DNA of 64,000 nt from Amanita rubescens (taxonomy: Eukaryota; Basidiomycota; Agaricomycetes; Agaricales; Amanitaceae). The stretch is from contig WION01000221.1 in the NCBI GenBank assembly GCA_015039365.1, positions 24,681 through 88,680 on the forward strand. Direction: 5' to 3'. The first letter of the stretch is position 1, and each line of letters opens with the position of its first letter. Shown here piece by piece: positions 53,614 to 64,000 of the stretch. The notes beneath the pieces were generated by a model. The model saw only the letters and a list, made by a program, of their open reading frames with translations, ran no database searches and had not been told where the DNA came from. A program made the position numbers and the translations under genes.

Positions 53614-55081
53614 ATGTTTTGTAGATCAACACGGTCCAGCATCTTTCACTCCTGCAGATTCTTTTCTACCCTACCCAACCGCGCTGTAGTCTATGCTCGG
53701 AATGGGAACCCCAGTGAGGTTCTGAGAATTATCGACTATCCACGTACAACACCACCTCCACCACGAACTGTAAATATCCGGTACTTGCTCAGTCCCATTA
53801 ATCCTGCAGACATCAACGTGGTGGAAGGCGTGTACCCGTCGAAACCTTCACTTGTCAGTTGTCTCGCGACATCCGGCAAAGGTAGTCCTGAAGAGCCTGT
53901 CTTTATTGGTGGAAATGAAGGATTAGCGGAAGTGGTCAGAATTGGGGATGGCGTTACGGGATTACAAGAGGGAGACTGGGTGATTATGAAAAAACAACAA
54001 ACCGGAACATGGTGCACAGAAAAGAATGTTCAAGTGGATGACGTGCTGAGGCTTCCTGACGCCCAGCACTTGACCCAAGTTCAGGCTGCGACAATAATGG
54101 TATGCATATAACAATTGTAACTTCATATTAATCATATCTATCCCTCAGGTCAACCCTCCGACCGCATACAATATGCTGCATGAATTTGTCAAACTAGAGA
54201 GTGGAGATTGGGTAGCTCAGAATGGAGCAAATAGCGCAGTACAGACGTCCGACCTAGAAATATTTCAACGTTGACATACTGTCCAGGTAGGTCAAGCTGT
54301 GATCCAAATTGCAGCATCTGAAGGGATTAAAACGTTAAATTTTGTTCGAAATCGGTTTGTCCTAAAAAATCTCGACAATGGTCAGACCTTAGGCTAATGT
54401 GGTGTAGGGCGAATTACAAGGCGACAGAGAATCATTTACTGAAACTTGGGGCTACTCGTGTTATGACCTATGATGACCTCGAGGACAAAAGAATCCGGGA
54501 AAAAATCAAATCTTTAACATTGGGAAAGGTGTGTCCTGTACTCCACACTTCCAGTACGATTTTGACTATTTCTTAGGAAATCCGGTTAGGTCTGAATTGT
54601 GTCGGTCTGTGGTTTCCAGTCTCTTGGTGATTTAATCAGCCAGCCATAATGTCATTATAGGTGGTCAAGTAATGACGTCCATGGCTCGACTTTTGGGAGT
54701 TAATAGTCACTTGATCTCTTACGGTGCAATGTCCAAACAGCCGTTATCCCTCCCGACGTCGCTGTTCATTTTCAAGAACTTAACGGCACATGGATTCTGG
54801 CAAAGTCGCTGGTACGAGGATAAATCCCAATCTGAGCAGGAGGCTTTGATACATAAGCTGGTGCGACTGATGTTGGACAACAAGGTAATGAGGATTCCAT
54901 TAAACTCGGCAAATCACTGATATACGTTGCTCAGCTTGCTCCTCCATGTCACGAAATTATAACCATATCTGCAAGAGAATCGCGAGAACAAGCTATCCAG
55001 AATGTCAGATCTATTTTTTCCAAATTGTCGGATGGCTATCACGGGAAAAAAGTCCTTCTGAGGCTGGAGGATTTATCTTAG
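53614..55081 (+). CDS. ETR1: Mitochondrial trans-2-enoyl-ACP/CoA reductase (ETR1/MECR)
   Basis: Last step of mitochondrial type II fatty-acid synthesis, needed for lipoic acid supply. The N-terminus MFCRSTRSSIFHSCRFF is Arg/Ser-rich without acids, a clear matrix presequence. Exons: 53614-54099, 54149-54238, 54287 to about 54354, about 54408-54528, a short one near 54577, 54661-54882 and about 54934-55081. Motifs: NPADINVVEG, FIGGNEG, GDWVAQNGANSAVGQAVIQIA (dinucleotide loop, split by an intron after NSA), NCVGGQVM, HGFWQSRW. This is the quinone-oxidoreductase-like MDR fold without zinc ligands. An in-frame Met at 53593 is an alternative start. Confidence 0.9.
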
Positions 55082-55156
55082 GATCTTCTATGAAATTCGC
55101 TGGCAAGGCAAATCCAATGACATTGAAGCATCCATATATAATTACAAACCACACGA

Positions 55157-55948
55157 CTACCGTACTTTCCGATCCTCAAAAAATCGCTAAAGTATCTCGT
55201 TAGAATACGTGTGACTGAACTGTACCAAACTTACTCTCAAATGACGCAACTGCCATGCACATGTTGTAACAAGTACAACTATTTGCGCGATGCTATACCA
55301 TACTGCTCTTCCATTCGTAGCTTCGCTAAGGTCACGGTAATTTGCTTCCCTCTCTCGCTGATACTGCTGTTCTCTCCTAATTTCCTCCAGCTTTTGGTTC
55401 AAATCTCTAACTTTGGCCGCTAGTTCGGAGACATGCGAACGATCCTGCTCCACGTCGGGTTTTGTCGACCCAACGACAATATCAAGGTGTAGACGGATAT
55501 GTGTATGGCTGAACCACGATGTGTAGTTCGTGGAAAGACAGATGCTGTGGTCGCCAGCTTCGTGAGACGTAAACGTAAATTTTCCCTCGTACGGTCCAGT
55601 AGTCTTTACGACAGGGTGATTCGTGGCGGCCTCCTGTACCCAAAGTACATAATCAACAAAAATATTAATTGAAACTGGGACAAACCTCGACTTCAACGAC
55701 GATACCCAACTCTGGATTCACCTTGTATATTCTCTCTCCTTGAGACCACTCAAGTCCACGATAATTACCTGCGTATAATTGACAAGTGAATACCGAGAAA
55801 AGACATGAACTATACCTTCAGCCACGGTGTTTGCAGGGAGTTCTTCAATAAAGCAGCGCCGTTGCCCAGCGTCTAGGTAAAAATGAAGAGCATTTGTGAC
55901 CGCAAATATGGAAAACAACAAGCCGACGGCCACACAAGATTTGAGCAT
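55157..55948 (-). CDS. p24 (EMP24/TMED) family cargo receptor, alpha-like
   Basis: A type I membrane protein of ER-Golgi vesicles. Signal peptide MLKSCVAVGLLFSIFAVTNA, then LHFYLDAGQRRCFIEELP typical of the alpha subfamily (yeast Erp1/5/6, animal TMED4/9). A GOLD domain (YEGKFTFTSHEAGDHSICL) and a coiled coil (LNQKLEEIRREQQYQRERE) follow, then one membrane span (IAQIVVLVTTCAWQLRHLR). A last small exon (about 55189-55157) adds RFFEDRKVR, giving the cytosolic FF plus dibasic tail used for COPII/COPI sorting. Without that exon the protein would end in an unlikely tail. Convergent with ETR1, 75 bases apart. Confidence 0.9.
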
Positions 55949-56032
55949 TGTTGAGCAACTTGTTGGCGACGTGATGACACGCGAGCAGAAGTTGTCTACT
56001 CTAAGGGATTATGACAAACATGATGCTGCTAG

Positions 56033-57164
56033 CTATTTCTGGACACTACTTCGGTTCATCAGAGTCCCGATTCCTGTTGCGACTCCCGTGCCTCCTCCAA
56101 GCGCATTCATAAGTAGATCTCGACAGCACCTGGCCCGCTCACGCCGATGCACAAACCACGTACTGGCATCGCATGGCAATGCTAATGGTACACCGATAAT
56201 CCCCTTATCCTTTGCAGTCCTGACCGCAAGGACAAGTTCATCCAGTTCTGCTTCAGTGTCCAGCTCATCCAAATTCTCTGGCACATCTTCTCCAACATCT
56301 TCTTGACGGATCGCCGCTGCCGCTGCCTTTTTCCCCATCTTTTTGGAGGAAAGGCTAGTTTTCTTGGACGCATTGGAATCGTGCCCGAGAGCATTCGCGG
56401 CTTCGTCAGCCAATCTCTTCTTTTCCAATTTTTCTCGCTCTCGTTTCTCCTTCTTCTCGGCCTTTGTTTCCCGCTTAGTAGGTTCTACGAAATTCGGATT
56501 ATTGGCACGTTGCCACTCCAGTAGTAGTTCGTCGTATGGTTTTGAACGGCCCTGCACGGCACGCTTCGCTCCCATTGAGTGAGATTTGCATGTCAGGGAA
56601 CGTGAGCATTGCAAATTCTTGTCGTTAATCACACCACATTGTTTGTCAAGATCCACAGGACCTCGCATTCTCCCCTTGGTTACTTTTGCGGCTGGCTTCG
56701 CCTTTTTCTTCGGTGGATCATCCGGAGAAGGTGATGCCTTGCGTTTCTTTAAACCCTTCTTAGCGTCTAAAAGAAGTCAATTGTTTGTGGTACGGTTAGA
56801 TGACAGGGTACCTTCTGTCTCCAGCCGACCTTTGCTTCCCTTTTTGCCACCAGCGCGTATTGCAGCACACTTATCTTAGACTATCATCAATGAGGGGTTC
56901 CGTTTTGGTATCACGTTGCACACCTGCATGATCAGTCATACAAGTTCGCAAGATGGTCTTTTCGCAATCCTTGCACTTGACCAGCCCTATATCAGAGACG
57001 GATGTGAGAGGCTGCGCCCCGTAGAGTTTCATGTCCTGCGCGGGGAGCCATGCAGTTGGTGGGGACTGTAATGAGGCATTGTCAGAAGAGATTGAAGCAG
57101 GAGAAATAGCGCGCCAGGAGAAGGGAGAGGGCGGGTTACTGTATGGCCTGAGCTTCAACGTCAT
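56033..57164 (-). CDS. SGF73: SAGA complex subunit SGF73 (ataxin-7 like)
   Basis: It anchors the deubiquitinase module to SAGA in the nucleus. Start MTLKLRPYSN at 57164. The first exon holds CKDCEKTILRTCMTDHA and the second continues KCAAIRAGG, so an intron at about 56927 splits the N-terminal C-X2-C...H-X3-C zinc finger. A Lys-rich linker (KKGLKKRKASPS) leads to the SCA7 domain: DLDKQCGVINDKNLQCSRS then LTCKSHS (Cys, Cys, Cys, His ligands) and GAKRAVQGRSKPYDELL. The C-terminal half is acidic/basic coiled sequence ending at 56033. It starts only about 41 bases after the TAF10 stop on the same strand. Confidence 0.9.
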
Positions 57165-57205
57165 ACACAAGTGCGTGACAGATGTGACTACTAGTACAAT
57201 AACAG

Positions 57206-57845
57206 CTACATATAAAACTCGGGCTTCCGTGCATTAATCCCATATTCTGCCAACGCAGAGCTTAAATCATCCATGGTCAGAGTTGTGCGAGTTTTGTCCT
57301 GGCTGTGGTATTAGTCTTGGGCCCATGCAAATTGCCCTGTATACTGACCTTGACCGATCCCAAACCAGTCATAGGTGCCCTTGCTCTGCCGCTCGAGGCA
57401 TTCGTGCGTATCCGAGCATGCTGATACGCGTCGGCCGCTATATCTGAGACGAATTTCTGCGCAGCTAGAGACAACAGACGCTTCCTGTGAACTGGGATTA
57501 GAACAGCATTAAGCACTTCCTCTTCTTAATATTACACACAGGCGAGCATCGTCGCATTCAAACCCAACGCGTTGAAGAAAATAGTCCGTAACTTCATTCG
57601 GAATCTAAAGTTCCATTGAAACAAATAAAACCAAGTATGAGGAAGAGACACACCAATGGCTCGTAATCATCCAGCATGAGCAAAAATTCAGCTAATGTGC
57701 GGTCTTTTCTAGCTTCTTCAGCTGCCTGACGAGACTGAGAGAGCGGTACTTGGGTCACGTTCTGATTTTGAGATTGTGAGCTTTCTGGCTGTGCATAGTC
57801 TGAGTTGGTTGGATAAGCGAACGGGGGCTGCTGTTGGGAAGCCAT
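57206..57845 (-). CDS. TAF10: TFIID/SAGA subunit TAF10
   Basis: A histone-fold subunit shared by TFIID and SAGA. Start MASQQQPPFA at 57845, with a Gln/Ser-rich N-terminus. Then LAEFLLMLDDYEPL, an intron, IPNEVTDYFLQRVGFECDDARL, an intron, KRLLSLAAQKFVSDIAADAY and QHARIRTN, an intron, and DKTRTTLTMDDLSSALAEYG followed by INARKPEFYM with stop at 57206. About 161 residues, four exons, all family blocks in order. Confidence 0.93.
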
Positions 57846-58406
57846 GACCAAAGAAGGAAGGCCGTCGGAACATTTTTCGTTCAAACTCCGCTTTGCAGTA
57901 TAAAAGTCACACGCAATGCTAGGAATCTCCAAAATTTCACCGGCACTGCACTACTATAGGTAAGGATCCCGTTCACTGATCCCATGTACTCGTCATTATG
58001 ATGTTTGAGGCATTTGGCTTTATGCGAGATTACCTTGCATTGCAGAAACCTATCTCAGCTACCTTCAGACAGGGTAACTTTGGTTACCTATGTCTGTCTA
58101 TTCTGAATTCTTCAATCAATATATGTTGCAATTCATCCATACTAATCTCTTTTTTATAGTTAAAATCTTTTGTGAAAATTGGTGGACTAGGGGTGGCATT
58201 GATAATTTTCTGCTAGTAGAGACAGTGCTCGTGAAAAAATAGACTGATTCTGAAGCCTGGGTATTACTTAAAACGGGACATATCGGGAAGCTGTATGAAG
58301 GACTGGCAGGGGTGCCCCATCGACTGAATCATGAGGTAGTGCTGCCTTGCTGTCAACCCCGAGCCTATCCGCAACGTTGTCGACCATACTTTCTCTTCTG
58401 CTCAAC
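57846..58406. other. Divergent intergenic region between TAF10 and the Zn2Cys6 gene
   Basis: 561 bases, AT-rich in the middle (58080-58200). No repeat or gene is seen. It must hold the promoters of both genes. Confidence 0.4.
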
Positions 58407-61400
58407 ATGCATGCTGAGGTCAAGAATACCTCGGGCAACGGTAACCCTATACCACGAAAGATTGGTTTATCCTGCGCTGAATGTAGACGGTGAGATCTTG
58501 TCGATCATCAGCGACTTTACCTCGTTGATCAAATTCAGCTCCAAATTGAAGTGCGACCGGTAAGATCCTAATTTCTGGCTATAATGTTGTGTTGACGGCA
58601 TTGGCAAGCGTTTTCCCTTGTCAGTCCTGCATAAGGTAGGTCTGAAACCGAACATTGCATAACAATTTAACCCATTCGTCGACTAGGCGCGGATGCGCCA
58701 ACATATGCCCTGATGGTCTGTTCATTAGTCAAGTGCATCAAACAACCAGACTGACCGTTACCAAGGAGCATTGACAGCGACGAAGGGAAACAAGTTAAGC
58801 GCTCAATCAAGCCAGTGGCTATCAGCCTAAGACCTTTATTCCAGGGTTCTCATGGCCCATGCAGAGAAGTTGTCTGAGCAGGTTAAAACTCTAACCCTGA
58901 AAGTACAGCAACTGGAGACAGCTCTTGCTCAGGCAAAGGATAAATCTGTCTTATCAGAAACTCAGACATCGGGACATGACATCTCAGTTAATGACGTTTC
59001 AAAGGCCATCGGTACACTATCCATCGGATTCGAGGGGCAAGCCAGGTACCATGGAGAATCTGCAGGTTCCGAGGTTAGTTCTGAGCGCCACTGAGAGTTC
59101 GTAACTGAATATGAAAGCAGTATTTTCAAGAGTTACTTCCAGTAATTTCATTCGCAAAGCTATTGTCAATGACGTATATCTCACAGACCTCGCAGCTTCC
59201 TCAAGAAACCGAATCTGAGCAAAAGGAGGACACATTGCATCTGCCTATTGAAATCATAGGATTGATGAATGCATTCCCGTTTGGCCTGAAAGATTGCTTC
59301 TACATCAAATCGTCTATGTTCATGCCGTATATACCACTTCGGGATAAAGCTATCGAAATTATTGACATCTATTATGCGCACGTTGCGTGGATGTAAGCGC
59401 CGCTACTCTCAGGATGAGAATCGTGGTTGAACGCTGTTACAGGTATGACCCTATTGTCCAAGACGACCTCATGGCTTCTATAGTCGACCCAATATATACC
59501 GGCGATCTAGAAACAGTCCACTCTCATCGACTCGCCGTCTTTTTCATGGTTCTGGCAAACGGTTATCTTTACGACACAAGCCCTACATCAGTGACTTGTG
59601 CTCGAGAGTATCAGGCACTAGGCCGCGCAGCTCTTTCATTCGATCCTATTGTACAAGAAGTAACGTGCGCTACTGTCCAAGCATTTTTCTTGATGGTACG
59701 CTTCGCATACAATTCTGATCGTCGCACGAATGAGGAGAGGTGGTTGTTGACCGGCCTCATAGCACGACTTTCCCAAGTCGTAAGTAAAAAAAATAACCTG
59801 CCTTCTAAGGCTGACTCGAATGTTAGATCGGTTTGCGTGAGTCGCTGCAATGTGCATAATCTCAAAAGCTCAATTATCCCAGAACGTGATAGCGAGGGCT
59901 GGAACTTGGGCCAAGAAGAAGTCCAACGCCGACGACGGGTACGCAGTCCATGGCATTTATTAAAATTTCCAAACGTCAAAGATATTGCAGCTTTTTTGGG
60001 AACTATTTACATGGGATTCCTGGACTGTACGCAATTTTCACACTCTCCTGTCACATCTCCTCTCATATTTACAAGGCTATTGTCAACGGCAGACCTCCTG
60101 CACTGTTGATCCAATATGCTGACTGCCAATTTCCTGATGACCTTGATCCCTTCGTAAAGAGTGGAGGAGAAAGCGAACTAGGGTGTAAGCTCTCTCTCCA
60201 ATACTCGATATTTGTATTAATTGTGCCTACAGGGCATGCCTGGAAATTCCGCTATGCTATGGCGTGCCTTGCGCCGACGGTTCAGCATATATTCAGCACG
60301 AGGGCTCCACCATACTCTTCACTACTGGAGCTTGACAAGACAATACGTAGATTTGGGATGCCAGCACATTTACGTTCACCCAGTCGAACGTCGGACTCGA
60401 GCAAGTCTTGGTCGTTGACTTCCACCCGTGCCATGCAACAATATTGCGCTTTGTGTGTACGGGAATCAAGTGAGATTTTTCCAGTATAATGGTTTTGGTG
60501 TTTCTCAATGAGGGCAGACTTGCTGTATATTCATAGAAGTTATTTCGCTCAGGCAATTCGCCAAGAGTCGGAGAATCCACTAAGGCACATATATGCACCC
60601 TCAGTTTTAGCTACCTATCGGAGCGCGTGTCGTTTGATATCCGCGCTGCGGAGTGTATATGTCCTTCATCCTCAAATCACTGGCGAAGTCTGGTTTTTCT
60701 GGTCTGGGATATTTTCCGCGTGTGTGCGTTATCTGTCATATATTGGATGAACCCCAAAATTAAACAGATTATTTTAGATTGTTCTAGGTGCCCTTGTTGT
60801 CGAAAGCCCAGGATGCACGCTTGCAAGAGATGCAATCCAAGAATTAAATCTAGCATTGCCTTTGTACGAAAATGGTTCCAAATCATGCAGGGGGCCTAAC
60901 TCGCTGGTATGCTGAACGATTGCTCGTCGACGTGTTGTCTTGATTATTGAGCAAGGCTATATTGCAAAAACTGCGCCAACGTGCGGCTACGACATACGAG
61001 ACATTCCGCGCAGGATCAGTAGAGCTAAAACCTCGGAATCCAGAAACACCTAGTGAACCGGATGAACTTGAGGTGTTGGGTGGTAGAAACACTGTAATTG
61101 CCCGCCAGACGCCATCCAATCCACCATCGCATCGCTCTCCCGGTTCATCCGTCCATGCAGAAGATGATGACAGTAGAAGCCCGACGTGCAATGCGGGCGC
61201 TGCTGAAATGCTTGTCGAGTACTTTGAAGAGCTGGGTAACCCAAATCTCTCACCTGCTGTGCAGCAGCTTAGTCCGGAAGCGAGAGACAGCCAGCTATAT
61301 GCGCAACAAAATATGCATTACCAACACCTTGGGACGTCTAATATACTATATACCCCTTACCAAGGGGAAACGCCTCTCGCCCAGTATGCAACAGGTACCG

Positions 61401-61636
61401 ATTTTGGGGTGAATTACCAACACAGCAGCCCATCGCACACATCTGGGTATAGATTTGGCTGGGAAGGACAGCATAATTTGCAATATCCTCCGATGAATGC
61501 TGGCCGCCCACCAAATACCGAGCCCATGTTGTACAGCCCACATTTCAACGTATACCAGTATCCCGTAAGGCAGGAACATGGACAAGCGCAGGACGAAATA
61601 TGGAGGAATTTTATGTCTGATTATAACGCGCAATAA
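58407..61636 (+). CDS. Zn2Cys6 fungal transcription factor
   Basis: Start at MHAEVKNTSG (58407). The zinc cluster is pieced together from several short exons: CAECRR (to 58490), then SKLKCDR (58544-58560), VFPCQSCIR (58609-58634) and RGCANICPDG (58687-58714), giving C-X2-C-X6-C-X5-C-X2-C-X8-C. A further exon starting ALTATKGNK leads into the coiled-coil linker LMAHAEKLSEQVKTLTLKVQ (58850-58930). A Fungal_trans-like middle domain follows (LETVHSHRLAVFFMVLANG; FWELFTWDSWTAIVNGRPPA across an intron at 60036). The C-terminus is Pro/Ser/Gln/Tyr-rich and ends YNAQ at 61636, a likely activation region. At least ten introns. Target genes are unknown. Confidence 0.85.
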
Positions 61637-61711
61637 CGATAATGTTGTTCACCGATGCAATTATCGTTGTACATACGTAGTGTTCCTTTTCGTGTACTTG
61701 TGGCCATTGCT

Positions 61712-63121
61712 TTATGGAATATCCATTTTGATAAGCTTTTCCTCACCATCAACAGTAGGGCCAGGTGCCCGATCAGCCTCGTCCATCGCTGTCAATAGTG
61801 TATCGACATCTGGGGATACAACAAATCTCTTGTGAAGATCACCTATGACGATCATTCGTTTGTCTCTGTGCTGTAGGCAAACTGCTTGCTGAAAAAAGGT
61901 AGGTTGAATTGCTGCATTCACCTGAAGCCAAAGTGATTTAGTGAGTAAGAGGCAGCGAGAACGGTTCGCGCACGTCAAATAGTATGCCATTGTTTAATCT
62001 AAACTTAACTGCGCCACTCCGGTATGTTTCAAGTTGCCCAATAATACCATCTATTACTCCACTTCCAATCGATGGGGTTGCAGGAGTGACGGAGTCCAAT
62101 AGTCCAGGTTTAACATCTTGAACATTTTTCGTCGACGGATCAGGTGTTAAATCGGATGTACGGAACCCGGTGTCTGGCGAGAACATAGAGAACGGCGCAG
62201 GGAATTGGAAAAACAATAATTTCTCCCCGCGATGCGATGGGTCCTAGGAGTGTAGATAATATAGGAAGGCCATCGTTTCGATGAACGGCATACCTGGTGG
62301 GCGCTAGTTTGAGAAAAATTTGCCTTCAATTCCTCTTCTTCGTCTTCACTGAGGTCAATTGCGTTAACGATCCGTAGTTCACCTAGTTCAACAGTCCATG
62401 GCCATGACGAAAACGAGAAAACGGGACATACTTTCTGCTTGCTCTGCTTTACCGATGGGCTTCTTCCTTGATTCCTTTCGCAGGGTCTCTGGAGCCATCC
62501 AGTCTAACTCCCGTACGTTCTGTAAGTCGATAATCTCTACCCCTTCATCGGGCTCGGAATAAAGTTCCTCGTCTCGATCCACCCTGCCGAACGCTGGATC
62601 TACGTCCATCTTTTTCAGGGATGGTATCGTGGACATGGCCGGAGGATTCCTGGACGTCGAAGCGGAAGTGGGTAGCGCAACGTCCGAACGGGGCATTGAC
62701 CGCCCTGCCAATTTTCCTGACAACGCTGGGCCCATGGCGAATGGACCACTAGCAGTCATTTCTGCCACTTGCCGTGACATTCCTCGACCTCTTCCCCTTC
62801 CTTTCCCATCGTGAGCGTTTTCAGCCGTAACAGATGGTGCAGATTCCTGCCAAAAAATTAGATGGAGGTAGCCATTAATTGGGGCACAAACAGTTTTTGT
62901 TTCCCTAGGTATACATCAGTAATCCTCCTGAGTGATCAGGAAACGGAGCATACTCCTTTTTTCTTCTAACAGGCAGGGTAGGTACGAACTTGAGTTTTTG
63001 AGTGCCCTGCCTCGTTACTTCGGACTGCTTCTTGGCTAGACTCCCAATTGCCTTTGAGCTGTCTGTGAATGGTCATGGCAGATACAGGATAAGAGTGCAA
63101 GTCATCAGACGTACCCGACAT
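61712..63121 (-). CDS. RPC53: RNA polymerase III subunit RPC53 (RPC4)
   Basis: A Pol III-specific subunit that works with RPC37 in initiation, termination and reinitiation. A 7-base first exon (ATGTCGG, 63121-63115) joins SSKAIGSLAKKQSEVTRQG and KLKFVPTLPVRRKKE at about 63072-62950. Then a Gly/Arg run (KGRGRGRGM), MTASGPFAMGPALSG, an acidic middle, and the C-terminal RPC4 domain IGQLETYRSGAVKFRLNNG, an intron, VNAAIQPTFFQQAV and KRFVVSPDVDTLL to 61712. The tiny first exon is inferred from frame and splice consensus. Divergent from the phosphoribosyltransferase gene, 84 bases between starts. Confidence 0.87.
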
Positions 63122-63205
63122 GAGGGACTTGGAGATATTTGACACGTGATGAGAGGCGAACCACTGCTAATAATAGCCAGTTATCGCCCCCGATTTTTTG
63201 CGCCC

Positions 63206-64000
63206 ATGGCTGATGAGATCCAACATTTACACGTAACCTACAATGACATTCACAACCTAATCCGTAGTGCTACGCCCCAGATCGCTCGAGAATTTAACCC
63301 GGATCTGCTCATCGCTATCGGTAAGCATTAAACAACGCAAAGAGACTCGCTCGTTCATGTTATCACTATCACTAGGTGGAGGGTAAGTTTATCAGTTTTT
63401 GTGACAAAGGGCATACAACGTCGTCGCGCCAGAGGTTTCTTTCCGGCTCGAGTTATGGTATTCCATCGCGTAATGATATTGTAACTACCTGATCGACCAC
63501 GGTTAAAGCGTACGTTGCTTCGTGCAGAAACAAACAACAAAACGCTACAGATTCAAGCTATTGGCCTATCATTGTATGAACCGGTTCCAGGAACTACCGT
63601 TGAGCAGCTAGGACAGGAAGTTATTCGCACTCAGTGGCTGTAAGCCTTGTTACCACGAAATACATGGTTATCTGATACCATTGCCAGAGGTTCCGATGCC
63701 AAAAAACTTCTAGTGGGGAAAAGGAATCTTATTATCGTGAGTGAGGTAACTGCAAGATCAATAAATGGCATGATATACGTACAGGATGTCAGGACGAAGT
63801 GGATGACTCGCGAAAAACCTTGCAGTGAGTCTAATACCACGGGAATATAAGTAAATTATAGGGCTCGTATAGTTATGCCCTGTCGGAACTACAAAAGGAT
63901 GTGGACATCGAATTGTTGGCATACCCTGAACAAGAGCGGCAACAGTTGAGAGCGGCGACACAGTTTGGCGTTTTTGTCGTCCACAACAAAATCAAAGTCA
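63206..64000 (+). CDS. Purine (xanthine/hypoxanthine-guanine) phosphoribosyltransferase, partial
   Basis: A purine-salvage enzyme that joins a purine base to PRPP (yeast Hpt1/Xpt1-like). Start MADEIQHLHVTYND at 63206. Exons: 63206-63320, a 7-base microexon 63376-63382, 63433-63457, 63509 to about 63639, about 63689-63737, about 63797-63830, and 63874 onward. Motifs: PDLLIAIGGGGFFPARVMR (needs the microexon), IQAIGLSLYEPVPG, IRTQWL, the PRPP-binding loop LIIDEVDDSRKTL, and ATQFGVFVVHNK near the window end. The C-terminus lies beyond 64000. Confidence 0.88.

Noticed and set aside
1..64000. tRNA, rRNA or CRISPR arrays
   Set aside because: No convincing tRNA A/B box pair, rRNA segment or repeat-spacer array was seen by eye; CRISPR is not expected in a fungal nuclear genome.

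Overview
The window looks like nuclear DNA of a mushroom-forming basidiomycete (Agaricomycete). Genes are split by many introns of about 50 bases. The transposons include a KDZ-type element with cysteine clusters and PIF1-type Helitrons. The host proteins (fungal EF-hand MscS channel, STK32-like kinase, Zn2Cys6 regulator, RPC53, SGF73, TAF10) read as basidiomycete. A repeat-rich genome, as in many ectomycorrhizal species, would fit, but the species cannot be fixed from the sequence.

Bases 1 to about 44,560 are a graveyard of nested transposable elements. From left to right it holds: two decayed Ty3/gypsy remnants with LTRs (1-3208); a mini-Helitron (3799-3959); a decayed Agaricomycete family gene (4062-4690); a hAT-like MITE (6181-6933); a LINE ORF1 remnant split by an LTR fragment and a complete 8.85 kb Helitron (8358-17210, minus) that encodes a 2363-codon Rep/PIF1 protein; a complete but dead 4.5 kb hAT element (18707-23223) with a MITE inside its transposase; LTR pieces with a pogo-like element (24035-24859), a hAT MITE (25623-26488) and a solo LTR nested in each other; assorted repeats; a gypsy LTR plus gag remnant (31141-32259); and a 6.1 kb KDZ element (32260-38380) with an apparently intact DDE transposase and a multi-exon accessory gene. 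A hAT fragment, satellite-like DNA and a second mini-Helitron (42598-43030) follow.

Bases about 44,750 to 64,000 are a compact host gene block with almost no repeats: MscS-like channel (-), guanylate kinase (-), STK32/YANK-like kinase (+), LIG4-like DNA ligase (+), mitochondrial enoyl reductase ETR1/MECR (+), p24 cargo receptor (-), SAGA subunit SGF73 (-), TFIID/SAGA subunit TAF10 (-), Zn2Cys6 transcription factor (+), RNA polymerase III subunit RPC53 (-) and a purine phosphoribosyltransferase (+, cut by the window end). Several are divergent pairs with short shared promoters, and TAF10 and SGF73 lie head to tail only about 41 bases apart.

The clearest structural results are element boundaries fixed by terminal motifs and target-site duplications, Helitron ends with asymmetric inverted repeats shared by one autonomous and two tiny copies, and a 7-base microexon in the phosphoribosyltransferase gene. 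Exon boundaries were worked out by eye from splice consensus and reading frame; no database search was possible.
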